This document shows positions 8,840-18,231 of a stretch of 64,000 bases of DNA, in pieces; the stretch's first letter is position 1, and every line of letters begins with the position of its first letter. The stretch is taken from the NCBI GenBank assembly GCA_012729835.1, contig JAAYCK010000113.1, positions 1-64,000 of the forward strand, given 5' to 3'. The stretch comes from Syntrophomonadaceae bacterium. GTDB lineage: Bacteria > Bacillota > Syntrophomonadia > Syntrophomonadales > Syntrophomonadaceae. The notes under the pieces are model-generated. The model saw nothing but the letters and a program-made list of their open reading frames with translations, was not told the DNA's origin and searched no databases. Made by a program: the position numbers and the translations under genes.

Positions 8840-10315
8840 CTATTCGAGTGCATCGCAGAGCGGCAGAAGTTTTTCCAATCGTTCGACGATGCGGTGCTGT
8901 TCAGCGAGAGGTGGGAGCGGGATAAGAGCTTTTGCAAACTTGGCATCATTTATAGCTGGGTAAGCGACTCCCCTCGAGTTCTCATTGTCATTTGCATAGC
9001 TATCAAAAGCTGGAGATAATAAATATCTAAACAGATATTTATTTAAAATCGGCATGGGTGTGCAAACAACTGCAAAACCTGTACTCACAATTGGTTCTGG
9101 CTCTATATTTCTATCTATAACACAAATATTATGCAAATATGGTCTAACTGTTGCGTAAATCACATCCCCCTTATGAACTATTTTTCTAGCTCTCGAAGGA
9201 GCTGCATTAGGCTGAAGAACATTATCTAAAGAACCTAAAGTATTCTTCTCGTTGTTAATAGACGAAATATCTATATATGTAAATTCTTGATCGGGGCATT
9301 TTTGGCCATGATTATATGTAATTGTTCCCAATCTTACCCAGCACCAATTCTTCGGAATATCAAAGGGGATCTCATCCTCCGTAATCTCCGGCAGATCCTT
9401 CTCCTTTTTAATTTTCTTTTCTTTGATAAGGCGTGCTTTCTCCTTCTGGATTTGTGCAACCAAATCGCGCGCATCTCCATCAGACTCCAGTTGTTCGGTA
9501 AGCTTGCCCTGGATGGCTGATTGAAGCAGAGAATCCTTCATTTTCTTGGGGAAAGATTTCCGAACAACATCCAGCTTAATTTCATCTTTTTCTAGTTTTT
9601 CTAGCTGAGGCAATAATTCTTCAATTTTCTCTACTATGCGTTGCTGTTCAGCAAAAGGAGGTAGCGGAACAATAAAATTCGAGATATCTGTTAAGCTAAT
9701 ATTAGCTCTTGCAGTATCCACCTTATTTCCCATCATTATTGAATATGCCAATGGGCTATTTAAGTACTTAACAATATATCGCCCCATATCAACCATAATA
9801 AGTCGTATCAGTGCAACAGCCTGATTTATATTGGCATTTTCCTCAAGATTAAATATTGTAGCTCGTCCAATTGAGGCACCTACGATATTTGTAAGTACAT
9901 CACCTACTTCTAAAATTGATCTTGACTGTAATTCATTGAATTTTAAGTCAACATACTTTTCTGCATCTAATAACAGTTTTTCGCATCCAACATTTTCACT
10001 TGTAACAAAAAGAACGCCAGATGAACAGTAATTAACCCCTTGCCATTTAGGAGATGAACCTTTGGTAACCATTTTGCATACTTCTCCTAATCTAACCCAA
10101 CACCAATTTTCAGGAATCTCAAAAGGGATCTCCTCTTCCGTGATCTCAGAAAGCGCCTTCTCCTTTTTGATTTTACCGTTCTTGATCAGTTGTGCTTTCT
10201 CCGCCTGAATCTTGACCAGTAAATCTTTTGCATCACCATCTTCCGGCAATTGCTCCGTCAACTTCCCCTGTATAGCCGCTTGCAGAATAGATTTCCGAAG
10301 TCGCTCAGCAATCAT
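8840..10315 (-). CDS. hsdS: Type I restriction-modification specificity subunit HsdS
   Basis: A 491-residue protein with two target-recognition domains. Each is preceded by the same conserved block: LLQSAIQGKLTEQL, a Lys/Glu-rich helix, then IPFEIP.NWCWVRLG. Each is followed by PLPP.AEQ.RIVE.. and a coiled segment. This duplicated architecture is standard for HsdS, each half reading one part of a bipartite DNA target. The start at 10315 (ATGA overlap with hsdM) is preferred over 10453, which lies inside hsdM. The protein would direct HsdM methylation and, if active, HsdR cleavage. Appears intact. Confidence 0.9.
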   Translation of the reverse strand: MIAERLRKSILQAAIQGKLTEQLPEDGDAKDLLVKIQAEKAQLIKNGKIKKEKALSEITEEEIPFEIPENWCWVRLGEVCKMVTKGSSPKWQGVNYCSSGVLFVTSENVGCEKLLLDAEKYVDLKFNELQSRSILEVGDVLTNIVGASIGRATIFNLEENANINQAVALIRLIMVDMGRYIVKYLNSPLAYSIMMGNKVDTARANISLTDISNFIVPLPPFAEQQRIVEKIEELLPQLEKLEKDEIKLDVVRKSFPKKMKDSLLQSAIQGKLTEQLESDGDARDLVAQIQKEKARLIKEKKIKKEKDLPEITEDEIPFDIPKNWCWVRLGTITYNHGQKCPDQEFTYIDISSINNEKNTLGSLDNVLQPNAAPSRARKIVHKGDVIYATVRPYLHNICVIDRNIEPEPIVSTGFAVVCTPMPILNKYLFRYLLSPAFDSYANDNENSRGVAYPAINDAKFAKALIPLPPLAEQHRIVERLEKLLPLCDALE

Positions 10316-11787
10316 CGAACGACCCCCAGGAGAGCTTCTATCTCGGCCAAGCGCTGGTCTATTTTTGCATTCAGCGCATCTCTCTTTTCGTGGAAGTTCT
10401 TGATGGTTTCTTCCGGGGACAGGACTTCTTCCTCGGCGGTTGGATAGCCGCACAGATCGAGGTCATAGCCACGAGCTGCAAGTTCCTGCACAGTATAGTC
10501 TTTTGACTTGTAAGTATCAGTCTCTGGGTCTTTGATTTCCTGGCGGTCATTCCACCAGGCAACACATTCATCGAAGTGTTCTACCTTCATCGGCTTGGTC
10601 TTGGAGAAGTGCTTGTATCCTTCCGGCATATCCACGCGATAGAACCAGACCTTATCCGTCTGCTTGGATTTGTCAAAGAACAGGATGTTGGTGGTGATGG
10701 GTGTATAGGGTGAGAACACGCTGGACGGCATGCGAACAACAGTATGCAGGTTGAACTCTTCAAGCAGCTTTTTTTTAATAGCGACCTTGGCATTATCGGT
10801 ACCGAAGAGGAATCCATCGGGGATGATAACCCCTGCTCGTCCATGCTCATTTAACCGGTACATAATTACCGACATGAACAGATCGGCTGTCTCACTGCTC
10901 CTAAGGTCAGCCGGGAAGTTAATCTTCACGCCTTCGCTCTCGGTTCCGCCATAGGGTGGATTCATCAGCGCAATATCAAATTTATCGCTGGCTTTATACT
11001 CACGGACGTTTCTTTCCAGGGAGTTGCCATGATATATTTGGGGATTGTCAATGTCATGCAGCAGCATATTAGTGATGCACAGCAGATATGGCAACGGCTT
11101 CTTTTCAATACCATAGATGCTCTGGTTGTACAGTTCTCTATCTTCAATGGTTTTAATCTGAGGCTCCAGCACCTTCAAGGTGGAGGTTAAAAACCCACCC
11201 GTACCGCAGGCAAAATCGCCAATGCGTTCACCCAGCTTCGGGTTAATCATCTTCACCATAAAGTCAGTAACCGCTCGGGGCGTATAGAACTCGCCCGCAT
11301 TACCAGCACTCTGTAAGCTCTTCAGAATGGTCTCATAAATATCACCAAAGGCATGGCGCTCATTATATTCATCGAATTCAATGGCATCAATTTCATTGAC
11401 TACTTTTCTCAGGAGTATGCCATCCTTCATGTACTGGTTGCTGTCTTCAAAAACTGCCTTCACGATTGACTTCTTCATGGGAGTTTTATCTGTAATAGCT
11501 AAATCTTTCAGAGTGGGGAAAAGCTTGTTGTTGACGAAATCCAGCAGGCTCTGGCCGGTCATGGCTTTTCCGTCTTTATGATCAACCGCCCAATTCCTCC
11601 AGCGTAGTTCTTCCGGTATGATGGACTCGTAGTTGTCATCATGAAATTCCCAGTCTTCTTCCTTGGCATCATAGACTTTCAAAAACAATATCCAGGCCAT
11701 CTGCTCAACTCTCTGAGCATCACCATTGATGCCGCTGTCTCCACGCATGATGTTTTGTATGGTCTTAACAAAACTCCCCAGGCTCAT
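10312..11787 (-). CDS. hsdM: Type I restriction-modification DNA methyltransferase subunit HsdM
   Basis: A 491-residue N6-adenine methyltransferase. The AdoMet motif is seen in IGDFACGTGGFL and the catalytic motif in IALMNPPYGG. GEFYTPRAVTDFMV is the family signature before motif I. An N-terminal helical HsdM_N domain covers about residues 5-130. Stop overlaps the hsdS start by 4 nt and the gene lies 26 nt after hsdR, an hsdR-M-S operon. Appears intact, so the methylase could remain active even if hsdR is broken. Confidence 0.95.
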   Translation of the reverse strand: MSLGSFVKTIQNIMRGDSGINGDAQRVEQMAWILFLKVYDAKEEDWEFHDDNYESIIPEELRWRNWAVDHKDGKAMTGQSLLDFVNNKLFPTLKDLAITDKTPMKKSIVKAVFEDSNQYMKDGILLRKVVNEIDAIEFDEYNERHAFGDIYETILKSLQSAGNAGEFYTPRAVTDFMVKMINPKLGERIGDFACGTGGFLTSTLKVLEPQIKTIEDRELYNQSIYGIEKKPLPYLLCITNMLLHDIDNPQIYHGNSLERNVREYKASDKFDIALMNPPYGGTESEGVKINFPADLRSSETADLFMSVIMYRLNEHGRAGVIIPDGFLFGTDNAKVAIKKKLLEEFNLHTVVRMPSSVFSPYTPITTNILFFDKSKQTDKVWFYRVDMPEGYKHFSKTKPMKVEHFDECVAWWNDRQEIKDPETDTYKSKDYTVQELAARGYDLDLCGYPTAEEEVLSPEETIKNFHEKRDALNAKIDQRLAEIEALLGVVR

Positions 11788-11813
11788 ATTATTGATCCTC
11801 GCTTACTATAATA

Positions 11814-14168
11814 TTATGCTGCTTCATAGATGGCTCTGGCTAAGCCTCTTACTGCTTGAATGTAGCCTTCTTTGCCGCCAAACAACTCGGCTATTTTCTT
11901 CGGACTTCCAATTTTATCGAATGGCGTGTTGTCCAGAATTCTTGTGTCTTCCAGTTCGCTGATACCTTCATTCATATACTTGTCCAGCAACGCAGAAAGT
12001 ACCTGCTGACAGACCTCTGAGTACTTGTAGAGATAACCCTGTTTCTTAACATGCTCTACCCGCTCTCTTTTGGTTAGCGGCTTTTTGTCATAAGCAACAT
12101 GGAGAATCAGATCAAAGTCATCTAAATCCTTGCCGGATTCTTCTTTCAAAGCATCCAAGAGCACACCCTGCTCTTGAAGTTCGTCCACAATTGCCTGCTT
12201 CTTGTCTGCGCTGCTCCAAGCGTGTAGGAACTCGTCCAAAGTTGCGTATTCCTCCCGGATGTTCCGCTTGCTGTAATCCTTAATGCTTTCAGTTATTAGC
12301 TTACCATCTTTGTCATAGTACTGAACACGCTCATTAAGAATCTTGACCGGTACCCCTCTCACCCGGTATTTCCTGAATGGCTCTCCTATGCCCGGTGGTT
12401 CAAAAGGTGGGGGATCGGTTGGATACTCAGGATCAGCGATATCATCCGGATGGTCAGGTATATCCGAATCATCAGGCTTAGTTGGGTCCCACTCGTCCCC
12501 TCCGTCGCCTCCATCTATAATGACTACCGGATCACCGTCAAAGTCAGGATCAACAAATAGCCTGCACGCATCACGAAAGTCCATGATGGTGAAATATTCT
12601 TTGCCATAGTCAGGATAGAGCCTGGTACCACGTCCGATAATCTGTTTGAACTCAGTTATGGAATTGATGACGTTATCAAGAACAATAAGTTGGCAGGTTT
12701 TGCAGTCAACTCCGGTGTTCATTAGTTTGGACGTCGTAACAACGGTGGGATATTTCTCATTAGCATCAATGAAATAATCCAACTGCGCTTTGCCTATTGG
12801 GTTATCACCTGTTATCCGCATGACGTATTTGGGATTCTCCGCCACCATATCTTTGTTTTCATTGACTATGGCCTGACGCATACGCTCGGCATGATCTATA
12901 TCCACGCAAAAAATAATTGTCTTACTAAAACGTCCATTTGCTTTTAGCCACTTGGTGATACGGTTGGCTACAGCTTGCGTTCTCTCATCAATAATTAGTT
13001 TACGGTCATAATCAGTAGTGTTATATTCCCGGTCTTCGATTTCATTACCATAGATATCGACTTGTCCCTTATATGGTCTCCAGCCTTCCAAGTCTCTGTC
13101 AAGACCGATGCGGATAACCTTATACGGTGCCAGGAATCCATCATCAATACCTTGCTTCAGACTATAGGTGTAAACCGATTCGCCAAAGTAAGTGATATTA
13201 CTGACTTCTTTGGTCTCTTTCGGAGTGGCTGTCATACCGACTTGAATTGCCGTATGGAAATAATCCAGAATCCGTCTCCACTGGGATTGTTCCTTAGCAC
13301 TACCACGATGGCACTCATCGACAATGATTAAATCAAAAAACTCCGGTTGGAATGCTCTAAACGGTTCTATCCCGTTATCGCCGGCCAATTGCTGATACAG
13401 ACTCATGTATATTTCATAGGAACTATCCAACTTTTTATCCTGAACCTTAGTCATAATCTTTTCAAATGGCTTAAAGTCCTACTGCATAGTTTGATCAATG
13501 AGAATATTCCGATCAGCCAAGTAAAGGACTCTCTTTACCGTCTCTGTTTTGAGCAGCTTCCATATAATTTGAAAAGCAGTATAAGTTTTTCCTGTGCCAG
13601 TTGCCATAACCAGCAAAATCCGGTCTTGCCCTTTGGCTATAGCTTCCAAGGTTTTATTGATAGCAATACGCTGATAGTATCGCGGTTTTGTCTGTGAGAA
13701 GGTATCAAAGTAATCAGGTTCTGCCACAACTTTCTCTTGTGCATCATCAAAGCCCTTACCTTTTATATAGCGACTCCATAACTCACTTTCATTTGGGAAA
13801 TTATCAAGTTCCAGCTCACGTTCTTCGCCGGTGAAGTAATCATACTCAATAAATCCACTGCCATTGGAGGAATAGGCAAAAGGAATATTGAGAATCTCTG
13901 CGTAATCCATTGCCTGCTGAAGACCATCTCCAACAGAATGATCAGCATCTTTAGCTTCGATAATGGCCAGCGGTAACTGCCCGTCTTGATGTGTAAGAAG
14001 GTAATCCGCTTTTTTGCGCTTACCCCTCTTTACCGTATTACCACGCACTAAAACCTGACCATCGGTAAAGAAATACTCCATCAGGATCTGGTTCTTCGTC
14101 CATCCTGCCTCTTCAATAGCTGGCGTGATGTAACGGAATTTTATATCTTCTTCAGTCAGTTTTTTCAT
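11814..14168 (-). pseudogene. hsdR: Type I restriction endonuclease subunit HsdR, split by an in-frame amber codon
   Basis: Two ORFs (13479..14168 and 11814..13454) lie in the same frame and are separated only by one TAG at 13479-13481, inside IDQTMQ*DFKPFEKI. Together they give about 784 codons. The upstream part has the N-terminal nuclease region (ADYLLTHQDG, IIEAKD) and Walker A MATGTGKTYTA. The downstream part has DECHRG, GMTATP and IIGRGTRL helicase motifs and the C-terminal HsdR domain. No indel is seen. Possible explanations are a nonsense mutation, a sequencing error, or suppression. Translation of the second part could restart at 13454, but it would lack Walker A, so restriction is probably lost. 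Confidence 0.85.
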
Positions 14169-14564
14169 GGGGTCCCTTCTCTCTCACAGCATCAACATTG
14201 TCTGCGATAATGTAATTGAAAGGCTGGGCTGTATTTTTGATATTATATTTAAGAACTCAGGAATAAATTTGACATTACTAATTATAGCACTATTTGCCAA
14301 TATACTGGGCAACTATTCCATTATCGGCTTATACATTTCAGACAGCTCGCACATGAAACTAACCCATCCGTAAGTTTTACAGATGGGTTAGTTATGAGTT
14401 ACCGATTTAATTTTGTTTTATCAATCATATTGTCTCGGGAGAATAAAGCTGCGAGCTGAATGATCTCAGGGTGTTTCCGCAGAACCTGTGATAATTCATG
14501 TCGCTAAATATAAATCGTTAAACCATCTTGCGATGCAACTTCAGAGTTACTCCGCACAACTTAT
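14169..14564. other. Non-coding gap between hsdR and the membrane-protein operon
   Basis: About 400 nt without a credible gene. It holds a perfect 12-bp inverted repeat (AACTAACCCATC at 14357-14368 and its complement at 14382-14393) with a 13-nt loop but no T-tract. This could act as a weak terminator for the operon that ends at 14565 or be a remnant of a mobile-element end. Confidence 0.45.
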
Positions 14565-15083
14565 CTATCCTTCTAAGCCTTTGTTCTCCGTCTCATGGAT
14601 GTTTATCGCCTCTACCCGTTTACGTACGTAATTGGTTTGTTTCCTGTAAGCAAATAGAAACATCACAACAAGGAGTGCTATTACTCCCCATTCCCAATTC
14701 AAAGAGAACCATCTCCATTTTAAAGATAATGCATTTAACACCCGCATAACCGGAAGAAGCAGGACGCACGTTAGGAGTGACCGAGTATAGTTATTCATTT
14801 CTGACAGGGTATCAATCTTTAAATCAGCTCTCGAGGCTTTTACAAAGTCGGGGTATGGCGCATATTTGACGAAACAGATTTTCTTCAAAATAGGTTCCAC
14901 AACTAAAGAACTTATTCTATTAATAATGAGTCCCATAAAGTAATACACCACTATATCCTCGCCTACATTTTGGGTTGGTAAAGTCAACCCGAAGAAAAAC
15001 TTGAGGGCCAATCCGAAGAATGCTCCTGGCAATAGGTTGGTCATTATTTGATATGAACCCAATTTTTCAAGAATGCCGCCCAT
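14565..15083 (-). CDS. Small integral membrane protein, third gene of the MBL operon
   Basis: A 172-residue protein with about four hydrophobic helices (around LLPGAFFGLALKFFFGL, VVYYFMGLIINRI, LLTCVLLLPVMRVL and WGVIALLVVMFLFAY) and a charged cytoplasmic loop in the middle. The start at ATG 15083, eight bases after GGGAG, is preferred over the GTG at 15092. It overlaps the preceding gene by 17 nt. The family is not recognised. Small multi-helix membrane proteins at the end of overlapping defence operons often act as membrane effectors; here that is inference from context only. Confidence 0.7.
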   Translation of the reverse strand: MGGILEKLGSYQIMTNLLPGAFFGLALKFFFGLTLPTQNVGEDIVVYYFMGLIINRISSLVVEPILKKICFVKYAPYPDFVKASRADLKIDTLSEMNNYTRSLLTCVLLLPVMRVLNALSLKWRWFSLNWEWGVIALLVVMFLFAYRKQTNYVRKRVEAINIHETENKGLEG

Positions 15084-15633
15084 AGTAGTCACTCCCTAAT
15101 TCACCAGGTATTATAAGAGGCGATACCCGATCGAATGAAATTTGTATTGCCTCTACAAGACCTTTACGCCTGTTCATATATAGTTTTCGTTCGGATAATG
15201 ACGTTGGGAAACCGAACTGACCAACATTGTTTAATGTAGTTGAGTGCCAAAAATTCCCGTTGTCTACCGACAACTCTTGTTTAGCAAAATACAGTTCGAC
15301 TTCCCGATTGATACTCATCATCTTAAACAATATTTCCTTACCTAACATTCTTCTCAAGATACAGGTATTTGCAACAACGAACTTGCCAACACAAATTTTC
15401 CTAAAGGAACAGAGCTTTTCAACATCCCAAATATGTGCTGTTATTAATGTTCCATCTATCCCATCATCTGAAGTGCAGCAAAGATATTCTTTGAATACTT
15501 GTCCATTTATCTGTAAGAAGTCCCAGGCCGAGACTTCGGCATCTGTCACAAGTTGAATATACTCTCTTCGCGCCCCTACTTGCTTACTATCAACAGCAAT
15601 GTCCTTATCATTACCTATAATCCATCTCACCAA
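15067..15633 (-). CDS. Unrecognised protein, second gene of the MBL operon
   Basis: A 188-residue soluble protein that matches no family known to me. It starts with RWIIGNDKDIAVD and has a mid region IDGTLITAHIWDVEKLC, mixed alpha/beta in character, and four cysteines that do not form a clear metal motif. The start is TTG at 15633 (after AAGGAG) or the GTG three bases later. It overlaps the MBL gene by 23 nt and the membrane-protein gene by 17 nt, so the three products are almost certainly made together. It could be a sensor, inhibitor or partner of the metallo-hydrolase. Confidence 0.65.
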   Translation of the reverse strand: MVRWIIGNDKDIAVDSKQVGARREYIQLVTDAEVSAWDFLQINGQVFKEYLCCTSDDGIDGTLITAHIWDVEKLCSFRKICVGKFVVANTCILRRMLGKEILFKMMSINREVELYFAKQELSVDNGNFWHSTTLNNVGQFGFPTSLSERKLYMNRRKGLVEAIQISFDRVSPLIIPGELGSDYYGRHS

Positions 15634-16558
15634 GCCTTACTCCTTGTTGTTGTCTACTCGTTACGCTCACATATGCGCTTCCGGGGATTAATACCAATCC
15701 ACTTTTGGTATTCAGTGCAGGATCATATTTTTCGTCCTTCATGTACTGTACCAACTGGTCGGAACCCCCGCTCGTTGCTGCTGAGCCTGTATTGTCAGAG
15801 ATGAAATAAGTCTTATTGTAAGGATTGGTTAGGTTCTCTTCAAATATCGCCTGTGCATCATCTAATTGACCATGATGTGGTAATTGAATGATGGAATAGC
15901 TGTCAAGATTATGCAGATATAAGGGCGAAGCATCGCCGCACAGCAGGATAGTTTCAGCATTTTCCAATTTGCATTCCAGCTGAACGCTTGCCGCATTCAT
16001 TACCGTCTCCTCGGCATGTCCTTCGCCAATATTATTGCTGACTCGATTGTCTACAGCCTTAGCTGCGACATCAGTAAATTCATCGATTGTAGGCCCAACA
16101 ATTGTACAATTACCTACATTTGTTCCGCTTAAAGCTTCTACCGTAAGAAAACCACATGCTTGCGCTGATTCAATAATCGTCTTAATGTTGTCAAATTCAT
16201 CCAACAACGACTGTTCTAAACTATCACGGTTCCTTCGTTTATCACTAATTTTGTCTAGAATAGTATCGACATGCTTCAGATACTGGTGTGAATAGACGAT
16301 TACCACATATTGGCCCTTTGCATACAACCAATCAAGCAACTTACACACTCCATCGGTATGGTCGCTATCATTGTGCGACACGACGATATGTACCTGTGAA
16401 ATCGACCGATCAGATTGTAAGAACGCTTCAACTGCTTCCGCATGTCTGGTATGTCCGCAGTCGTATACGACCAGAGATGTATTGTCATAAAGCAGTATAC
16501 AATCCCCGAACCGTTTATCCAGATCTCCGTCATAATTGCTTAATGCCTTTAGCCTCAT
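15611..16558 (-). CDS. ComEC/Rec2-type metallo-beta-lactamase-fold hydrolase
   Basis: A 315-residue soluble MBL-fold protein. Metal-ligand motif VVSHNDSDHTDG has the HxDxDH form of the ComEC/Rec2 group; the second half has ILLCGDASPLYL and IIQLPHHGQ, the GDA and PHHG motifs of that group. There are no membrane helices, so it is the stand-alone hydrolase domain, likely acting on nucleic acid or a nucleotide. The start at 16558 follows AAAGGA; the ORF-track ATG at 16582 would include that ribosome site. First gene of a three-gene overlapping operon behind a CIRCE operator. Confidence 0.8.
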   Translation of the reverse strand: MRLKALSNYDGDLDKRFGDCILLYDNTSLVVYDCGHTRHAEAVEAFLQSDRSISQVHIVVSHNDSDHTDGVCKLLDWLYAKGQYVVIVYSHQYLKHVDTILDKISDKRRNRDSLEQSLLDEFDNIKTIIESAQACGFLTVEALSGTNVGNCTIVGPTIDEFTDVAAKAVDNRVSNNIGEGHAEETVMNAASVQLECKLENAETILLCGDASPLYLHNLDSYSIIQLPHHGQLDDAQAIFEENLTNPYNKTYFISDNTGSAATSGGSDQLVQYMKDEKYDPALNTKSGLVLIPGSAYVSVTSRQQQGVRLGEMDYR

Positions 16559-16648
16559 AATAATTCCTTTCTGCAAGCGCATCGAGGTGGCTTGCTCACC
16601 TTTATATTTACAATATTAATCACAGAGAGGGGGCATCTCTGTATTCAG

Positions 16649-16675
16649 CTAGCACTCAACTCCCCCGAGTGCTAA
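16649..16675 (-). promoter_or_regulatory. CIRCE element (HrcA operator)
   Basis: On the minus strand TTAGCACTC, 9 nt, then GAGTGCTAG: 17 of 18 positions match the CIRCE consensus (TTAGCACTC-N9-GAGTGCTAA) bound by the heat-shock repressor HrcA. It lies just after a consensus -10 box and about 90 nt upstream of the MBL gene start. CIRCE normally controls groESL and the hrcA-dnaK operon; no chaperone gene is present here. Confidence 0.9.
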
Positions 16676-16684
16676 TCCGTTATC

Positions 16685-16713
16685 AATATATCATCACAGA
16701 TATTCACCGTCAA
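16685..16713 (-). promoter_or_regulatory. Sigma-A promoter of the MBL operon
   Basis: On the minus strand TTGACG, 17 nt, TATATT, followed about 9 nt later by the CIRCE element, so the operator covers the predicted transcription start region. This is the classic layout of HrcA-repressed heat-shock promoters. The leader also contains a 7-bp hairpin (ACAGAGA/TCTCTGT around 16622-16642). Confidence 0.8.
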
Positions 16714-16786
16714 GATGTTTTTCTGCGATTGTGTGAAAAAATCACATAATCAATTAATAAAGATAGCAATGCATAAATATATTTGG

Positions 16787-16815
16787 TTGACAGTCGTGAA
16801 AATATCGCTTAATAT
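16787..16815 (+). promoter_or_regulatory. Sigma-A promoter of the RloA-like ATPase gene
   Basis: TTGACA, 17 nt, TAATAT, about 30 nt upstream of the TTG start at 16846. Near-consensus and divergent from the CIRCE promoter. Confidence 0.8.
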
Positions 16816-16845
16816 TATGAATGATATAAATAAGGTGGTGTTACT

Positions 16846-18195
16846 TTGTTATCTGAATTTAAGGTAGGTAATTTTCTTTCCTTCGACGAAATACAGACTT
16901 TTTCCATGGAAGCCGGAAAAGTACGCAGTAAGATTGATAGGGTATATGCAGATGGTAATTTTAAACTACTTAAATTCATGGCGATTTACGGGGCTAACGC
17001 ATCCGGAAAATCAAATCTGGTAAGTGCTTTTGATTTTGCCCAAAATGTTATTGAAAGAGGCATCCCAACAAGTTGCAGCAATTGCTATTGTCGTTTGAAA
17101 GATGACAATAAATATAAACCCTCACATTTCGAATTTACTATTAAAATAGGAAATGAAAAATATGTATATGGCTTTGACCTATTATTAAGCTCTGCAAGTT
17201 TTGTGACAGAATATTTGAAGCAAATACGCTATGGCAAAACTTATAAGACGGTGTTTTTTAGAGATATTCCTACGGGTAAGTACGAGGTTAATTCTTACTT
17301 CAAAGATGCTGCTATAAATGAGCGCTTAAAAATATATGCGGAAGACGTTAAAGAAGACAGTTCCATTCTTTTTCTGCGACTAATGAATCAAAATAAGGAT
17401 TCACTTTATGCGAACGAATCGGACATCAAGATATATAAATTAGTATATAATTGGTTTAAATACAAACTGAGTGTAAATTATCCTGACAGACCGATAACTA
17501 ATTATTCATATTTAATGGATAGTGAGAGTGTTAGCCAAATTGGTAAGCTGTTATCTTTTTTTGGCACAGGTGTTTCTGAATTCGACATTGCGGATGTCGC
17601 TATAGAAAAGGTAACTGCCAAGCTGCCGAAAGAATTAATGCAGAATATTATTGATCATCTCAATGAGCAAAAAAAGCATTATATAGAAAAAGATACTCAT
17701 AATACTCCTGCAATTATGCTTCGTTCGGAAGATAACTTGATGTATATTATTCAACTTGAAAACGATAATATAAAATGCAAGACACTGGAGTTTAAGCATG
17801 AAAAAACTAACGCGGTTTTTTCTTTGGAAGAAGAATCAGATGGTACAATTCGTCTGCTGGACTTAATAGAGGTACTCCTAAGTAAGGATAGTGAACGAAT
17901 ATATATCATTGACGAAATCAACAGACGTTTTCACCCACTACTAACATATAAGTTTATTGAAGAATATCTAAATTTGGCTTCAACCCGTAATATTCAATTA
18001 ATTGTTACTACACATGAATCAAAATTAATGGATTTTGATCTACTTCGTAAGGATGAGATTGGATTTATTGATAAAGATGAAAATGGAAGATCAACTATTT
18101 TTTCTTTAGATTCCTTCAGCGAGCGTTTTGATAAGAAAGTATGCAAAGCTTACTTTGAGGGTAAATACGGTTCTATTCCGAGATTCAAGATTTGA
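16846..18195 (+). CDS. RloA/AbiLi-like AAA ATPase (putative anti-phage)
   Basis: A 449-residue ABC-type/SMC-like ATPase. Walker A is IYGANASGKSNL; the signature region is SDGTIRLLDLIEVLL; Walker B is IYIIDEINRRFHP; the switch histidine lies in VTTHES; and the C-terminus CKAYFEGKYGSIPRF is typical of RloA-like proteins. An insertion of about 250 residues sits between the two halves. These ATPases occur in restriction-modification islands (RloA) and as the AbiLi half of abortive-infection systems, usually with a RloB-type partner; none follows here, since the next gene is a convergent ClC. The gene is visibly more AT-rich than its neighbours, suggesting transfer. The TTG start follows AAGGTGGTG. 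Confidence 0.8.
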   Translation: MLSEFKVGNFLSFDEIQTFSMEAGKVRSKIDRVYADGNFKLLKFMAIYGANASGKSNLVSAFDFAQNVIERGIPTSCSNCYCRLKDDNKYKPSHFEFTIKIGNEKYVYGFDLLLSSASFVTEYLKQIRYGKTYKTVFFRDIPTGKYEVNSYFKDAAINERLKIYAEDVKEDSSILFLRLMNQNKDSLYANESDIKIYKLVYNWFKYKLSVNYPDRPITNYSYLMDSESVSQIGKLLSFFGTGVSEFDIADVAIEKVTAKLPKELMQNIIDHLNEQKKHYIEKDTHNTPAIMLRSEDNLMYIIQLENDNIKCKTLEFKHEKTNAVFSLEEESDGTIRLLDLIEVLLSKDSERIYIIDEINRRFHPLLTYKFIEEYLNLASTRNIQLIVTTHESKLMDFDLLRKDEIGFIDKDENGRSTIFSLDSFSERFDKKVCKAYFEGKYGSIPRFKI

Positions 18196-18231
18196 TAAAT
18201 AAGCTAAACTTTTAAATCCGCATCGTGTGCT

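Noticed and set aside
13479-13481. Amber codon in hsdR as pyrrolysine
   Set aside because: No pyl genes are in the window and HsdR is not a known pyrrolysine protein; a nonsense mutation or sequencing error is simpler.
14357-14393. 12-bp inverted repeat as an insertion-sequence end or attC site
   Set aside because: No transposase or integrase, no matching second end, and no attC core sites were seen; it is left as a hairpin of unknown use.
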